From contig NZ_JAPNUE010000008.1 in NCBI RefSeq assembly GCF_026626305.1, positions 1 to 64,000 on the forward strand: a stretch of 64,000 nucleotides of DNA, given 5' to 3'. Source of the DNA: Frigidibacter sp. RF13. GTDB lineage: Bacteria > Pseudomonadota > Alphaproteobacteria > Rhodobacterales > Rhodobacteraceae. Below, piece after piece: positions 18,315-27,724 of the stretch. Position 1 is the stretch's first letter, and each line of letters begins with the position of its first letter. A program made the translations under genes and the position numbers. The notes under the pieces were generated by a model. It saw only the letters and a program-made list of their open reading frames with translations. It was not told the origin of the DNA and made no database searches.

Positions 18315-19291
18315 CCGACGAAGGTACGGCGGCGATCGCGGCCAAGGCGGCGCGGCTTTGGGGGGCCGTGGCCGCGCCTGAGCTGATCGTTGCACGCGAG
18401 AACATCGTTTACCGGATGGAGCTTTCCCAAGGGCGCCGCGCCGCCCTCAGGCTACACCGCGTGGGATATCAGAGCCGCGCGGCGATCGAGGCAGAGCTAT
18501 TGTGGACCGGGGCGCTCGCCGCGCACGGTTTTCCGACACCGGGGCCGGTTCCCCTTCCGGGCGGCGAGGTGTCGGTCGACGTCGGCGGTCGGACCGTCAG
18601 CGCGACAGAATGGATCCAGGGTGAACCGGTCGGGCGCGCGGCCCTGCCTCTCTGCGGAAGCCGCACCGTTCAGGCCGACCTACATCGGGATATCGGCCGA
18701 CTGATTGCGCGGCTGCACAATATGACGGACTGTCTGGACCTGTTGCCCGTGCTGCCGCGACCGCGTTGGGATGCGGAAGGTCTTTTGGGTGCGGCGCCGC
18801 TTTGGGGGCCGTTCTGGCGGCACCCCGGCCTAGATAGCGAGGCGAGCGCGCTGCTTCATGGGGTGCGGGCATCCCTTTACGAGAGGCTGGCGCGTGGAGA
18901 CGGATATGCCGCCGATTTCGGCCTGATCCATGCCGATGTGCTGCGCGAAAACCTGCTTCTCGCCGACGGAAACCTATCGCTGATCGATTTCGATGACAGT
19001 GGCTACGGCTACCGCATCTATGATCTCGGCACAGCCCTTGTACAAAGCCTTGAGGAGGCGGCTCTTCCAGATCTCTCCTGCGCGCTGCTTGACGGGTACA
19101 ACGGCGAACGTGTGCAGCCGATACCTTTTTCCGAGGAGGACCTCCGGATCGGTGTGCTCCTTCGCGCGCTTGCCTCCTGCGGCTGGATACAGAGCCGGGC
19201 GGCGCCGGACGATCCACGGCAGGGCCTGTACGTGACACGTGCCGTTCGGCTCGCCACATTGGTCGAGCGGGCCCTGCCGGGCTGGGCCTGA
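18311..19291 (+). CDS. APH-type small-molecule kinase
   Basis: The product is 326 residues with the aminoglycoside phosphotransferase/choline-kinase fold. The catalytic loop is HADVLRENLLL (His207, Asp209) and the metal-binding segment is IDFDDSGYG (Asp226). The N-lobe contains ENIVYRMEL and the lysine-equivalent strand. GTG at 18311 overlaps the aminotransferase stop codon, so the two are probably made together. Relatives phosphorylate hydroxylysine, homoserine, choline or ethanolamine. Antibiotic resistance is less likely given the context. Confidence 0.82.
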   Translation: MTDEGTAAIAAKAARLWGAVAAPELIVARENIVYRMELSQGRRAALRLHRVGYQSRAAIEAELLWTGALAAHGFPTPGPVPLPGGEVSVDVGGRTVSATEWIQGEPVGRAALPLCGSRTVQADLHRDIGRLIARLHNMTDCLDLLPVLPRPRWDAEGLLGAAPLWGPFWRHPGLDSEASALLHGVRASLYERLARGDGYAADFGLIHADVLRENLLLADGNLSLIDFDDSGYGYRIYDLGTALVQSLEEAALPDLSCALLDGYNGERVQPIPFSEEDLRIGVLLRALASCGWIQSRAAPDDPRQGLYVTRAVRLATLVERALPGWA

Positions 19292-19451
19292 GGATTGTTC
19301 GCGAGGGCCGCCCGAAGCGTGCCTTTTAGGCAAGTCTTTGCACAAATTCGAAAAGGTCACCCGCGCGCCCGCGATCCCTGCTTGCGAACAGGGCCGAATG
19401 CGTTGAAAACCTTTGGCAACCTCCGATGATACAAAGGCCCCACCCCCGATC

Positions 19452-20864
19452 ATGCTGAAGAAAGCAATCCTGGTGGTGTCGGGCAATGCCTTTGCCTCGA
19501 TCTTCCTCCTCCTGCGCAACCTGATCGTCGCGCGGCTGATGAGCCCGGAGAATTATGGGATCGCCTCGACCTATGCGATCTCGATGTCGGTGGTGGAGAT
19601 GTTGTCCTACCTCGGCCTCAACCAGTTGATGGTGGTCGACAAGGATGGCGACAATCCGCATTTCCAGGCGGCGATGCAGGGCTTTCAGGTTCTGCGCGGC
19701 ACGTTTTCCGCCATCATCCTCTTCCTCATCGCTTACCCTTATGCGCAGTTTCTAGGCGTTGAGCGAGTGGCCTGGAGTTATGAGATTCTGGCGCTGATCC
19801 CGTTCATCAACGGCTTTCAGCATTATGACGTGCACCGTGAGCGGCGGCATATGAACTTCACGCCGACGGTTCTGGTGAACTCGGTCCCGGCCTTTGTCTC
19901 GGTCCTGTCGCTCTGGCCGCTGGCGCTGATGTTCGGCGATTACCGGATCATGCTCTTTGCGCTGTTCGCCCAGGCGATTGCCATGGTGGCGACAACGCAT
20001 CTGACGGCAAAGCGGCCCTACAGGCTGACGTTCGATTTCGGACTGATGAAACATGCGGCGCTCTTCGGCTGGCCGCTGCTTCTGGACGGCGCACTGATCT
20101 TCGGCGCTTTCAACGGCGAGCGGCTGATCGTGCTGAGGGAACTGGGAGTGACGCAGTTCGCCTTTTTCTCGATGGCCTTCACGTTGACGCTGACCCCGAC
20201 GATCGTTCTGGCAAACTCGTTCCAGTCGCTGTTTCTGCCGCAGCTGACCGCGGCGCGGGAGGATCGCGCCTCTTTCCAGCGCCTGTCGATCGCTGCAATC
20301 GAATCCAATATCGCCATCGCCGTGCTTTTGATGATGGGGGCGGCCATCGTCGGCGGGCCGCTCACTTACCTGCTGCTCGGGCCCAAATATCTGTCGATCC
20401 TCGGTGTGCTGGTGCCGATCGCCGCGCTGCAGGCGATACGCATTGCCAAGAACGGCGCGAATATCGTGGCGCTGGCGATCGGCAAGTCGCAAAGTTCGAT
20501 GTGGTGCAACCTGATCCGCGTCGCTTCTCTGCCCTTGTCCTGGTGGGTGGCGATCCGGACCGGGGACATATTTACCATCATCTGGATCGTCTGCGTGGCC
20601 GAGGCGCTGGCCTTTGCACTCTCGATGTCGCTCGCGAAGAAATGGGCAGGGATACGCCTCGGCCCCCTGACCATCCCGGTCTGTCTGAGCGCGGCACTGA
20701 CCGGCTTTGCCATCTATGACGGCTTTGCCCATCCGCCGGTGAGTTCTATGCTGGACCATCTGCATTGGGGGCTTCTGGTGACGTTCCTGCTCGGGATCAT
20801 CTCACTTCTGACCATGACGGGGCTCAGGCATTTCGCAGTCGAATGGTGGCGGGGGCGCCGGTGA
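19452..20864 (+). CDS. Polysaccharide flippase (Wzx / oligosaccharide flippase family)
   Basis: The product is about 470 residues with 12-14 predicted membrane helices. It starts with the basic-hydrophobic lead of MATE-like polysaccharide transporters (LLLRNLIVARLMSPENYGIAST). It should flip lipid-linked repeat units across the inner membrane for exopolysaccharide assembly. ATG 19452 directly precedes the first helix; a TTG at 19413 would add 13 residues. It opens the exopolysaccharide region and is followed by a GTGA overlap to a short frame. Confidence 0.85.
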   Translation: MLKKAILVVSGNAFASIFLLLRNLIVARLMSPENYGIASTYAISMSVVEMLSYLGLNQLMVVDKDGDNPHFQAAMQGFQVLRGTFSAIILFLIAYPYAQFLGVERVAWSYEILALIPFINGFQHYDVHRERRHMNFTPTVLVNSVPAFVSVLSLWPLALMFGDYRIMLFALFAQAIAMVATTHLTAKRPYRLTFDFGLMKHAALFGWPLLLDGALIFGAFNGERLIVLRELGVTQFAFFSMAFTLTLTPTIVLANSFQSLFLPQLTAAREDRASFQRLSIAAIESNIAIAVLLMMGAAIVGGPLTYLLLGPKYLSILGVLVPIAALQAIRIAKNGANIVALAIGKSQSSMWCNLIRVASLPLSWWVAIRTGDIFTIIWIVCVAEALAFALSMSLAKKWAGIRLGPLTIPVCLSAALTGFAIYDGFAHPPVSSMLDHLHWGLLVTFLLGIISLLTMTGLRHFAVEWWRGRR

Positions 20865-21028
20865 ACCGTCCGCGAGACCTGCTAGGGCCGCGCGCGGTCT
20901 CGGTCGCGATCGACCGTCAGGCGATGACAATCGTCGTAGCGGTCAGCGGACTGCCAACGCCGCCCATGGCGCTCGACCGGCTGCCGCCGGAGGCACCGGA
21001 GAACGCCTTTGCCAAGCACGGGCACTAA
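20861..21028 (+). CDS. Possible 55-residue small protein
   Basis: GTG at 20861 overlaps the flippase TGA as GTGA, like several certain gene pairs here, and the frame runs 55 codons to TAA 21028. The product has a short hydrophobic patch (MTIVVAVSGLPTPPMAL) and a polar, His-containing tail. It overlaps the TTG start of the next gene by 20 bases. I recognise no family; it may be chance. Confidence 0.25.
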   Translation: MNRPRDLLGPRAVSVAIDRQAMTIVVAVSGLPTPPMALDRLPPEAPENAFAKHGH

Positions 21029-21929
21029 GCGCAGCCTCATCGCGGCATTTATTTGGGCGGCGGCCCGCGCCGCCGGAGCCGATGGCGCCGGGGAGGCGCG
21101 GCTTATGGGCTTTGTCAACTGGACCGACAATTCGCCCGAGTTCGGCGGGCTGTCGGGATTTGCCTTCAGGGAACCCGGACGGGATTTCTTCGCTGTCAGC
21201 GATCACGGCGTACTGGTCAGCGGCCGCATCCTGCGGGACATGGCTGGCGTGATCTCCGGCTTCGAGGCAACCGATGCGGCGCGCTTCATTGACAACCACG
21301 GCCAGCCTGCGCGCGGCTTTCATGGCGACGCCGAGGCGGTGCGGGTAGAGCCGGACGGCGCGATCCTCGTCGCCTTCGAAAGCTATGCCCGTGTCGCACG
21401 CTTCCGTCCGCCTGCGATGCAGCCCGAGCCGCTGAACGACTGGGACCGGTTTCGAGCGAACTGGGGAAACAAGAGCATGGAGTCGCTCGCCCTGAGCGGG
21501 GACGGGCGGGTGATGACGCTTCTTGAGGTGCCCGCCGCCGATGGCTATGCGACCTTTGCCTATCGTGGTGGGCGAACTTGGGTGGCGGGCCCGGTGCTTT
21601 CTACGGATGGCGCTTTCGATGCGGTTGACGCTGATTTCGGCCCCGACGGGCGGCTCTATGTGCTGGAACGAGCCTATTCGATCCTGTCGGGCTATCAGAC
21701 CCGGATTTCCGCCTACGCGGCAGAGGGCGAGCGGTTCGGAGCGCCCGAGGTTCTTCTGCAGACCGAAGCGGGCGCGTTTGGCGACTTCGAAGGAATGGAT
21801 GTCTGGCGTGATCCGGCGGGGCGCATGATCGCCACGCTGATTTCGGACAACAATTTCATCTCTTTGATCCCGACCGTCATCGCAGAGTTCGAATTGCCCG
21901 TTGGGGCTTTGCAGGGGCAAAGCCCGTGA
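21009..21929 (+). CDS. Secreted phytase-like esterase family protein
   Basis: The product is 306 residues. The N-terminus is basic then hydrophobic (signal-like, ending around AARAAGADG), and the remainder matches the esterase-like domain of the phytase family, with FGGLSGFAF ... FFAVSDHGVLVSGR near the start and FGDFEGMDVW and ATLISDNNF near the end. These are beta-propeller proteins of the periplasm whose substrates are not well defined. The only in-frame start that keeps the signal peptide is TTG 21009, which is weak evidence. Its place between a flippase and a glycosyltransferase gene hints at a role with the polysaccharide. Confidence 0.75.
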   Translation: MPSTGTKRSLIAAFIWAAARAAGADGAGEARLMGFVNWTDNSPEFGGLSGFAFREPGRDFFAVSDHGVLVSGRILRDMAGVISGFEATDAARFIDNHGQPARGFHGDAEAVRVEPDGAILVAFESYARVARFRPPAMQPEPLNDWDRFRANWGNKSMESLALSGDGRVMTLLEVPAADGYATFAYRGGRTWVAGPVLSTDGAFDAVDADFGPDGRLYVLERAYSILSGYQTRISAYAAEGERFGAPEVLLQTEAGAFGDFEGMDVWRDPAGRMIATLISDNNFISLIPTVIAEFELPVGALQGQSP

Positions 21930-21966
21930 GGTACTGCGTTGGACGAGTGAAACCGGAGCCCTTGAG

Positions 21967-23175
21967 ATGACTTCACCGAACGGGCGGCGCATCCTGATCG
22001 TCGTCGAAAACCTGCCCGTGCCTTTGGACCGGCGCGTCTGGCTGGAAGCCACGACACTGAAGGCAGCGGGTTATGAGGTCAGCGTGATCTGCCCCACCGG
22101 GCGCGGCTGGGACAAGCAGTATGAAGAAATCGAGGGCATCCATATCTACCGCTATCCCGAGCCGGTCGAGGCCCATTCCGGCGCCGTCGCCTATGCGCGG
22201 GAATATCTGCATTCGCTGGTCCACTGGTTTCGGCTGGCCCGCAAGGTGCGGCGCGAGCGCGGGTTCGATGTGATCCAAGGCTGCAACCCGCCCGACCTGA
22301 TCTTCCTTCTGGCCTGGTGGTACCGGCCAAGGGGCGTGCGGTACCTGTTCGACCATCACGATGTCTGCCCGGAACTGTTCGAGGCGAAATTCGGCAAGAA
22401 GGGGCTTCTCTACACGGTCATGCTGATCTGGGAGAAGATGACCTTCTGGACCGCCTCGGTCTCGATCGCCACCAATGAAAGTTTCCGTGAGATCGCGCTG
22501 AGGCGCGGGCGGATGGCGGCGGAGGACGTGTTTGTCGTCCGCTCGGCGCCCAAGATCGAGAAGTTCGAGATCCGCCCCGCCGACCCCGCGATGCGCAAGG
22601 GGGCGGGCACGGTTCTGGGCTATGTGGGCGTGATCGGCCAGCAGGAGGGGATGGACCTTCTGGTGGCCGCCGCCGACCATCTGATCCGGGCGATGGGGCG
22701 CGCGGACGTGCATTTCCTGATCGTCGGTTTCGGGCCGGAATTGCCGAACGTCGAGGCTGATGTCGCAGCGCGGGGCCTGTCGGAACATTTCACCTTCACC
22801 GGGGCGCTCTATGGCGATGACCTGCTGCGCGCGCTCAATTCCTGCGACATCGGCGTCAGCCCCGACCCGAAGAATGAGATGAACGACATTTCCACCATGA
22901 ACAAGGTCATGGAATATATGACGCTGGAAAAGCCGGTGGTACAGTTCGACCTGAAGGAAGGCCGTGCCTCAGCAGGCGAGGCGTCGGTCTACGCAAGTGC
23001 GAACGATCCGGTCGATTTCGCCGCGAAGATCGCCCTTCTGATGGACGCGCCCGAACGGCGGCGCGAGATGGGGCGGACTGGCCGGGAACGGGTGTTGCGG
23101 GAGTTGAGCTGGGCCCATTCGTCACCGAAGCTGCTGGCCGCCTATGACCGGATATTCGCCAAGCTCGGCCGCTGA
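21967..23175 (+). CDS. GT4 glycosyltransferase
   Basis: The product is 402 residues with a GT-B fold. The N-lobe has LPVPLDRRVWLEATTLKAAG and DHHDVCPELFEAKFG, a pattern of WbuB/WcaI-like transferases in exopolysaccharide loci. The C-lobe donor site includes IVGFGPELPNVE and the E-x7-E region around MNKVMEYMTLEKPVVQ. It should add one sugar to the lipid-linked repeat at the cytoplasmic face. ATG 21967 follows a GGAG sequence. The 3' end overlaps the rhomboid gene tail-to-tail by 34 bases. Confidence 0.88.
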   Translation: MTSPNGRRILIVVENLPVPLDRRVWLEATTLKAAGYEVSVICPTGRGWDKQYEEIEGIHIYRYPEPVEAHSGAVAYAREYLHSLVHWFRLARKVRRERGFDVIQGCNPPDLIFLLAWWYRPRGVRYLFDHHDVCPELFEAKFGKKGLLYTVMLIWEKMTFWTASVSIATNESFREIALRRGRMAAEDVFVVRSAPKIEKFEIRPADPAMRKGAGTVLGYVGVIGQQEGMDLLVAAADHLIRAMGRADVHFLIVGFGPELPNVEADVAARGLSEHFTFTGALYGDDLLRALNSCDIGVSPDPKNEMNDISTMNKVMEYMTLEKPVVQFDLKEGRASAGEASVYASANDPVDFAAKIALLMDAPERRREMGRTGRERVLRELSWAHSSPKLLAAYDRIFAKLGR

Positions 23176-23813
23176 GGCGGCAGGACCCAGGCGAAGACGA
23201 GCCCGGCAAGAAAGCCGCCGAGATGGGCCTGCCAGGCGATGGTTTCAGGGATCGCCAGCGTGAGCGCGCCATTCAGAAGGGCGATCAGGGCAAGCTGCCG
23301 CACCATCCAGCGCTGTGCGCGGCGCCGGTCGGCGAAAAGGCGGAAGCGCCAGCCCAGAACAAGCGCGTAGAGGCCGAAGAGCGCACCGGAGGCGCCGACC
23401 ATCGGCTGGCCGTCGCGTTGCAAGAGCGCATAGCCGAGCCCGCCCGCCACCGCGAGGGCAAGATAGAGGGCGAGGAAACGCCAGCGCCCGAGCCGCGCGG
23501 CAGGCGAGCGGCCAAGCGGGAAAAGCGCCAGCATGTTCATCAGAAGATGCAGCGGGTTGGCGTGCAGGAAAGCATAGCTGAGATAGATCAGGACGGTCTG
23601 CCCGGGATAGGCTGCCCACTGCGGCGGCGCTGGCCAGAAGGCGAACCGGTCGGCAAGCATCAGGCGCAGGTAGCGCACCGGCAGAAGGCCGAAGTCCGAC
23701 GCACTGGCCGCGAGCTCCGGCAAGAGGCAGAGGATCAGGATCAGCCAAAGCACGCCCGGACCGGGCCGGCCGCCCGGCCCCCTTCCCCGCCCGGTTACCG
23801 GAACCTGGGTCAA
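23142..23813 (-). CDS. Rhomboid family intramembrane serine protease
   Basis: The product is 223 residues with about six membrane helices. The catalytic dyad is Ser142 in the GASGALFG motif and His197 in AHLGGFLAG; the oxyanion/L1 region holds His84, His89 and Asn93 (HANPLHLLMNM). It cleaves membrane proteins within the bilayer. The likely TTG start at 23813 follows the exosortase stop by one base; GTG 23753 would remove a Gly/Pro/Arg-rich cytoplasmic lead. Sitting in the exosortase operon, it could process sorting-signal proteins, which is only a suggestion. Confidence 0.87.
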   Translation of the reverse strand: MTQVPVTGRGRGPGGRPGPGVLWLILILCLLPELAASASDFGLLPVRYLRLMLADRFAFWPAPPQWAAYPGQTVLIYLSYAFLHANPLHLLMNMLALFPLGRSPAARLGRWRFLALYLALAVAGGLGYALLQRDGQPMVGASGALFGLYALVLGWRFRLFADRRRAQRWMVRQLALIALLNGALTLAIPETIAWQAHLGGFLAGLVFAWVLPPQRPSLANIRS

Positions 23814-23814
23814 A

Positions 23815-25422
23815 TCAGAAAGGCACGTATTTCGGCAGAGGTTTCAGGCTTTCGGCCATGAAACGCAGAAGGCGCGCCTCGGCCTCAGCCTCGGTCTCGC
23901 CCGGGTTGATCGGCGTGACATAGCGCACGAGCGCGCCGTCGGTGCGCCCCTTGGCGAGGCTGTCGTAAAGCACGTTCAGCTTGGCGCGGAAATCGTTGGT
24001 CTCGCGCGCTCCGCGCCCCTCGAACCAGTAATAGACCAGCTGCTTCATCAGCCCTTTCTGGATGATTGCGCGGTTGGCGGCGAAGGTGCCGTAGCCCGCC
24101 GCCGTCATGTCCACCGGCACCGATTGCAGGCTGAAGATTTCCCAACCGCCCGACGGCAGGCAGACCTCAGGCGAATGGATGCCCTGCCCTTCGGTCTGCT
24201 TGCGGTAATAGGCGACGAACATCGCCACGACGTCCTTCTCTGCGGGCGCCTTGTAGACCGTGTTCACGTAATCGTCGGCGGCGAGCACCTTTTCGATATC
24301 CGGCTCAAGCCGCTGGCTATAGCCAGACCAACCCGCGATCTCGCGCGGGTATAGCGACAAGTTGGTGCGCGCGGGCTCGATCACCGCCTTCGCGGGAGCG
24401 AAGTGCCAGGCGCCCGAGACAGCGCCCGTAAGCATCACCGCGCCAGCAAGGAACAATGTGGGGCGTAGTGTCAGCACCCGTGCAAGGATCCGGCCGAACC
24501 CTTCGAAGTCGAGGTCAATCGCCTCTGAGAGGGGCTTCGGATTGGGCGTCAGCCGCTGCAGCGCGATAGCCATGCCGAAGAGGATGAGGACGCAGAGGAG
24601 GAAAACCACCCAGCCTTCGAAGAAATGCAGGAAACCTTCGGCCTGTTCGATCCCGTAGCGGTCGACGAGGATCCCAATCACCCCGATACGGAACGAATTC
24701 ATCAGGACGGTTATCGGCGCGGCCGACAGAAGAAGCACGATCTTGTGCCAAAGGGGACCACGATAGAGGATCGAGAAGAGGTAGGAAAAGCTGAGGATCG
24801 GAAAGAGGTAGCGCAGGCCCGAACAGGCTTCGGCCACCTGGAGCTTGTAGACCCCGAGGTCGATCACATTGCCTTCCAGATAGACGGCGACGCCTGCGAG
24901 GCTGACGAACCAGACCCCGATCGCCGAAGATATCCATTGCAGAAAGATCGTAAGCTTCCAGTAGAGGATCTGCGGCAGAGGCAGCATGAAGACCAGATGA
25001 AAGACCGGCAGCTGATGGCGCCGCCCGCGCCGCCAGCCGAAGATTGCGATCACCACGCCCGAGACCCAGAAGATGAATGCGTAGGTCACGATGTCGGGCA
25101 CGCGCATGAAATTGCCCAGAAGCGCCAACAGAAGCGACGCGGCGATCAGAAGAAGACCCGGCCAGCCATCGCGTGCTTGAGTCGCGGACGGGGGCTCGCG
25201 TCGCAATTCGCGCAAGAAGAGATAAAGCGAGATCAGCGGGATAAGCGGGCCGTGGCTGTATTCGGCGGTTGACCAGGCGGCAGCAAGCGAGCGGAAGCCG
25301 ATCCAGAAGATCGGCAGCGAGACGAGGCAAAGAAGCACGAACAGGCCAAAGCCCGCCGGGTTCAGCGCGAAGGCCGATCCGGGGCAAGTGGACGGGCTGC
25401 CTATGCCGGAAGTCTCTGTCAT
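23815..25422 (-). CDS. xrtD: Exosortase fused to EpsI domain (XrtD-like, VPLPA-CTERM type)
   Basis: The product is 535 residues. Residues about 20-300 form an eight-helix exosortase with the catalytic triad Cys200 ([11 protein letters not shown]), Arg245 ([10 protein letters not shown]) and His266 ([10 protein letters not shown]). Residues about 330-530 form a periplasmic EpsI domain ([34 protein letters not shown]). Exosortases cut C-terminal PEP/VPLPA-CTERM signals at the inner membrane so that cargo reaches the cell surface. The fused form and the nearby VPVPA-tailed protein (34818-35474) fit the XrtD class of Rhodobacterales. ATG 25422 is preferred to TTG 25434. Confidence 0.92.
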   Translation of the reverse strand: MTETSGIGSPSTCPGSAFALNPAGFGLFVLLCLVSLPIFWIGFRSLAAAWSTAEYSHGPLIPLISLYLFLRELRREPPSATQARDGWPGLLLIAASLLLALLGNFMRVPDIVTYAFIFWVSGVVIAIFGWRRGRRHQLPVFHLVFMLPLPQILYWKLTIFLQWISSAIGVWFVSLAGVAVYLEGNVIDLGVYKLQVAEACSGLRYLFPILSFSYLFSILYRGPLWHKIVLLLSAAPITVLMNSFRIGVIGILVDRYGIEQAEGFLHFFEGWVVFLLCVLILFGMAIALQRLTPNPKPLSEAIDLDFEGFGRILARVLTLRPTLFLAGAVMLTGAVSGAWHFAPAKAVIEPARTNLSLYPREIAGWSGYSQRLEPDIEKVLAADDYVNTVYKAPAEKDVVAMFVAYYRKQTEGQGIHSPEVCLPSGGWEIFSLQSVPVDMTAAGYGTFAANRAIIQKGLMKQLVYYWFEGRGARETNDFRAKLNVLYDSLAKGRTDGALVRYVTPINPGETEAEAEARLLRFMAESLKPLPKYVPF

Positions 25423-25555
25423 CAGAATCCGCAAATTACGCTAAGGCTTATAGGCCAAAACCCTATGCGGCGGTAATCAAATCCGCGCGCGAGGGCCAGA
25501 GAGGGGCGGACAGGCCGTGCCCCGAAACAATCGGGGCCGGGGTCGATATTCCGTT

Positions 25556-26953
25556 TCACGGGCGGTAGCTGAAATTCCGGCCTAGCGTCACGAAGAGCGA
25601 TGTCGAATCCGCGTCGGCGAGCCCGGTTTCCTTGCGCAGACGGTACTCGACGCCCCCCGTCAGGTTCCAGTCGGCGGTCAGGTCGCGGCTGTAGGTCGCC
25701 TGAAGCGTCGTCAGTTCGACCGTGTCACCCGCTGCGAAAATGCTGGTGCTCGTGTCCTGCTCACCCCAGTCGAGGCTGAGCCGGAGGCGCGACAGCGTAT
25801 CGATCGGATGTGTGTAATTGACGCCGATCCTGGTATCGACCACCTCCTGGTCATTGTTGTTCGTCGAGGCGGTTCGGTCGAGCGACAGTGTCAGCGTGTC
25901 GGACGGCATCTGGATGCTGTAGGCGACCGAAGCGATCCAGCCCATATCGCCGATATCGCCGTCTGTGACGCCAAGCGAGGCGCGGAGATTGCCGCGTGGC
26001 AGTTGCAGGTCACGCCCGAAGGTCAGGGTGGAGCGGCGGCCGTTCTGGTTGACGGAAGATCTGAAGGCCCCGAAGGCAGAACCGTTCGGCAGCGCCTTGG
26101 TCAGCCTCAGATCGCTTGACACGCCATCTCGGTTGTTCGTGCCGGTATTGCGGACGGTTTCCACATCCGTCAGGCCGATCTGGCCGTCAAAAGTCAGCAC
26201 CGAATTGATCTCATATGCCAGGCCCAGCGACAGGTCCTTCGTTGTCCGCTCGGTCTGGAATGCGTCGTTCGCCTCATAGCGCGATAGGCCCGCGACAAGG
26301 CGCGCGGTCGCGACCGGGCTCAGCCGGAAGCTCAGCGTGCCGGTCGCGCTGTTGGTCTCTGTGTCGAAGATGCGCGGATTGACGACGTTGCTGTAATCCT
26401 TCTCGGCGTGCTTGAGGTCGAGCGTGAAGCCAAGCGGCGCGGTCAGGCCGACCTCGTATTTCAGGCCGAGGTTCGTGTCGCGCAAAGAGCCGCCATTGCC
26501 GACCAGCGTTCCGAACTGCTGCTCTTCTCGCTCGACTTGGAAAGGATTGAGAAAGTCGCGGTCGACGTCACGGTAGCTGCCGGTCAGGGTCAGGCGGCTG
26601 TTCACGCTGTCGGTGACATAGCGCAGCTTCAGCGTGGGGTCTTCAAACCCGCGGACCGAACGGCCAGGAATATCGGCAAAGCGCAGGACACCCGTCGCGA
26701 GGATCGACAGATCGTGGGCCGAATTCTTGCTGGTGAGGCCGAAGCTCAGCTTGGTATCGGAGATCACGGTATCGCCGGTGCCGCCACCGGGCGTCATCGA
26801 GAAATTGTCGTCATACTTAAGCGTCGTACTGACGCCTATGTCGACCTGAAGCCCTCCGGATGCACCTGCGCCTCCCTGTTGAGGGGAGGCGTAGGTCGGC
26901 CAGAGTGTTGCGAGTGCGGCGATGACCGCCAGTCTGCTCGTCGTTGATCCCAC
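25556..26953 (-). CDS. Outer-membrane beta-barrel protein of EPS locus
   Basis: The product is 465 residues with a signal peptide followed by alternating amphipathic strands rich in Asn, Thr and Arg. It ends with SLFVTLGRNFSYRP, a typical barrel C-terminal strand pattern. Similar proteins accompany exosortase loci and are thought to form or support the outer-membrane exit for polysaccharide or cargo. GTG at 26953 is the likely start. It is 15 bases downstream of the Wza-type gene and probably co-transcribed. Confidence 0.8.
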   Translation of the reverse strand: MGSTTSRLAVIAALATLWPTYASPQQGGAGASGGLQVDIGVSTTLKYDDNFSMTPGGGTGDTVISDTKLSFGLTSKNSAHDLSILATGVLRFADIPGRSVRGFEDPTLKLRYVTDSVNSRLTLTGSYRDVDRDFLNPFQVEREEQQFGTLVGNGGSLRDTNLGLKYEVGLTAPLGFTLDLKHAEKDYSNVVNPRIFDTETNSATGTLSFRLSPVATARLVAGLSRYEANDAFQTERTTKDLSLGLAYEINSVLTFDGQIGLTDVETVRNTGTNNRDGVSSDLRLTKALPNGSAFGAFRSSVNQNGRRSTLTFGRDLQLPRGNLRASLGVTDGDIGDMGWIASVAYSIQMPSDTLTLSLDRTASTNNNDQEVVDTRIGVNYTHPIDTLSRLRLSLDWGEQDTSTSIFAAGDTVELTTLQATYSRDLTADWNLTGGVEYRLRKETGLADADSTSLFVTLGRNFSYRP

Positions 26954-26968
26954 CCGATATCCTGCCTG

Positions 26969-27601
26969 TTATTCGAAGAGGCGACGCTCCGGTACCACGA
27001 TCACATCGCCCTGACGCAGAACGATGACCGGCGCACTCGCACCCTGCTGCACTGCCTTGTAGTTATAGTTGTATACCGTTTCCTTGCCGGTTTTGGAATC
27101 CGCCCGGCGCAGTTGAATGCGCTTTGTTGCCGCAAAGCGCGTCAGGCCGCCGTTTTCGGCCAGGAACTGCAGAAGCGTGGTCCCGGGAACCACGTCCAGC
27201 CGGCCGGGCTTGTTGAATTCGCCCATCGCATAGACCGACATCGTGCCCGATTGCGTGACATTCTGCGCCGCAAGACCGGCCGCCGCATTGGCAACGGCCT
27301 GCGTCGTCGGGTTGAGCTGTCCGACCGACAGGAACACCGTGGGCGGAGCGGCGAATTTTGACGCGAGCGCCGCAGAGATCGCGGAACGCATGCTGTCGAT
27401 CGACTGGCCGCTGGCCTTGATCGCGCCGACAAGCGGCAGGCTGACCGTGCCGTCGGGCAGCACCAGGAGGTTCCGGTTGAGGCTCGGATCCTCAAGGATT
27501 TCCATGTTCAGCACATCGCCGGACTGGATTCTATAGGTCTGGGCAAGCGCCATCGGCGCGAGCATGAGGGCCAGGAGAAGGCCGAAGAGGGTTCTGAGCA
27601 T
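26969..27601 (-). CDS. Polysaccharide export protein (Wza/EpsA type)
   Basis: The product is 210 residues. A signal peptide ends at PMALAQ, then comes the Poly_export domain (YRIQSGDVLNMEILEDPSLNRNL) and a SLBB-like segment (VYAMGEFNKPGRLDVVPG ... LLQFLAENGGL). It lacks the lipobox Cys of classical Wza and the outer-membrane helix, as in shorter exosortase-locus versions. It should form the periplasmic part of the export channel with the Wzz-type protein at 32315-33850. Confidence 0.9.
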   Translation of the reverse strand: MLRTLFGLLLALMLAPMALAQTYRIQSGDVLNMEILEDPSLNRNLLVLPDGTVSLPLVGAIKASGQSIDSMRSAISAALASKFAAPPTVFLSVGQLNPTTQAVANAAAGLAAQNVTQSGTMSVYAMGEFNKPGRLDVVPGTTLLQFLAENGGLTRFAATKRIQLRRADSKTGKETVYNYNYKAVQQGASAPVIVLRQGDVIVVPERRLFE

Positions 27602-27724
27602 TTTGGCACCCTATCTTTTGATCGGACCCAGATTAGAAGCGGGCCGTTCTTTTTCAAAACATTAACGGGACTCGAAACGGTTCGTAACCTCGATCGCAAC
27701 GTTCGTGCCCGCGCTGCAACACCT

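Noticed and set aside
18311..19291. Antibiotic-resistance aminoglycoside phosphotransferase
   Set aside because: The fold matches, but overlap with a PLP enzyme gene and the absence of mobile elements point to a metabolic kinase.
24625..25272. 215-codon plus-strand open frame
   Set aside because: It is antisense to the exosortase membrane domain; the product is Asp/Glu/Arg-rich without structure.
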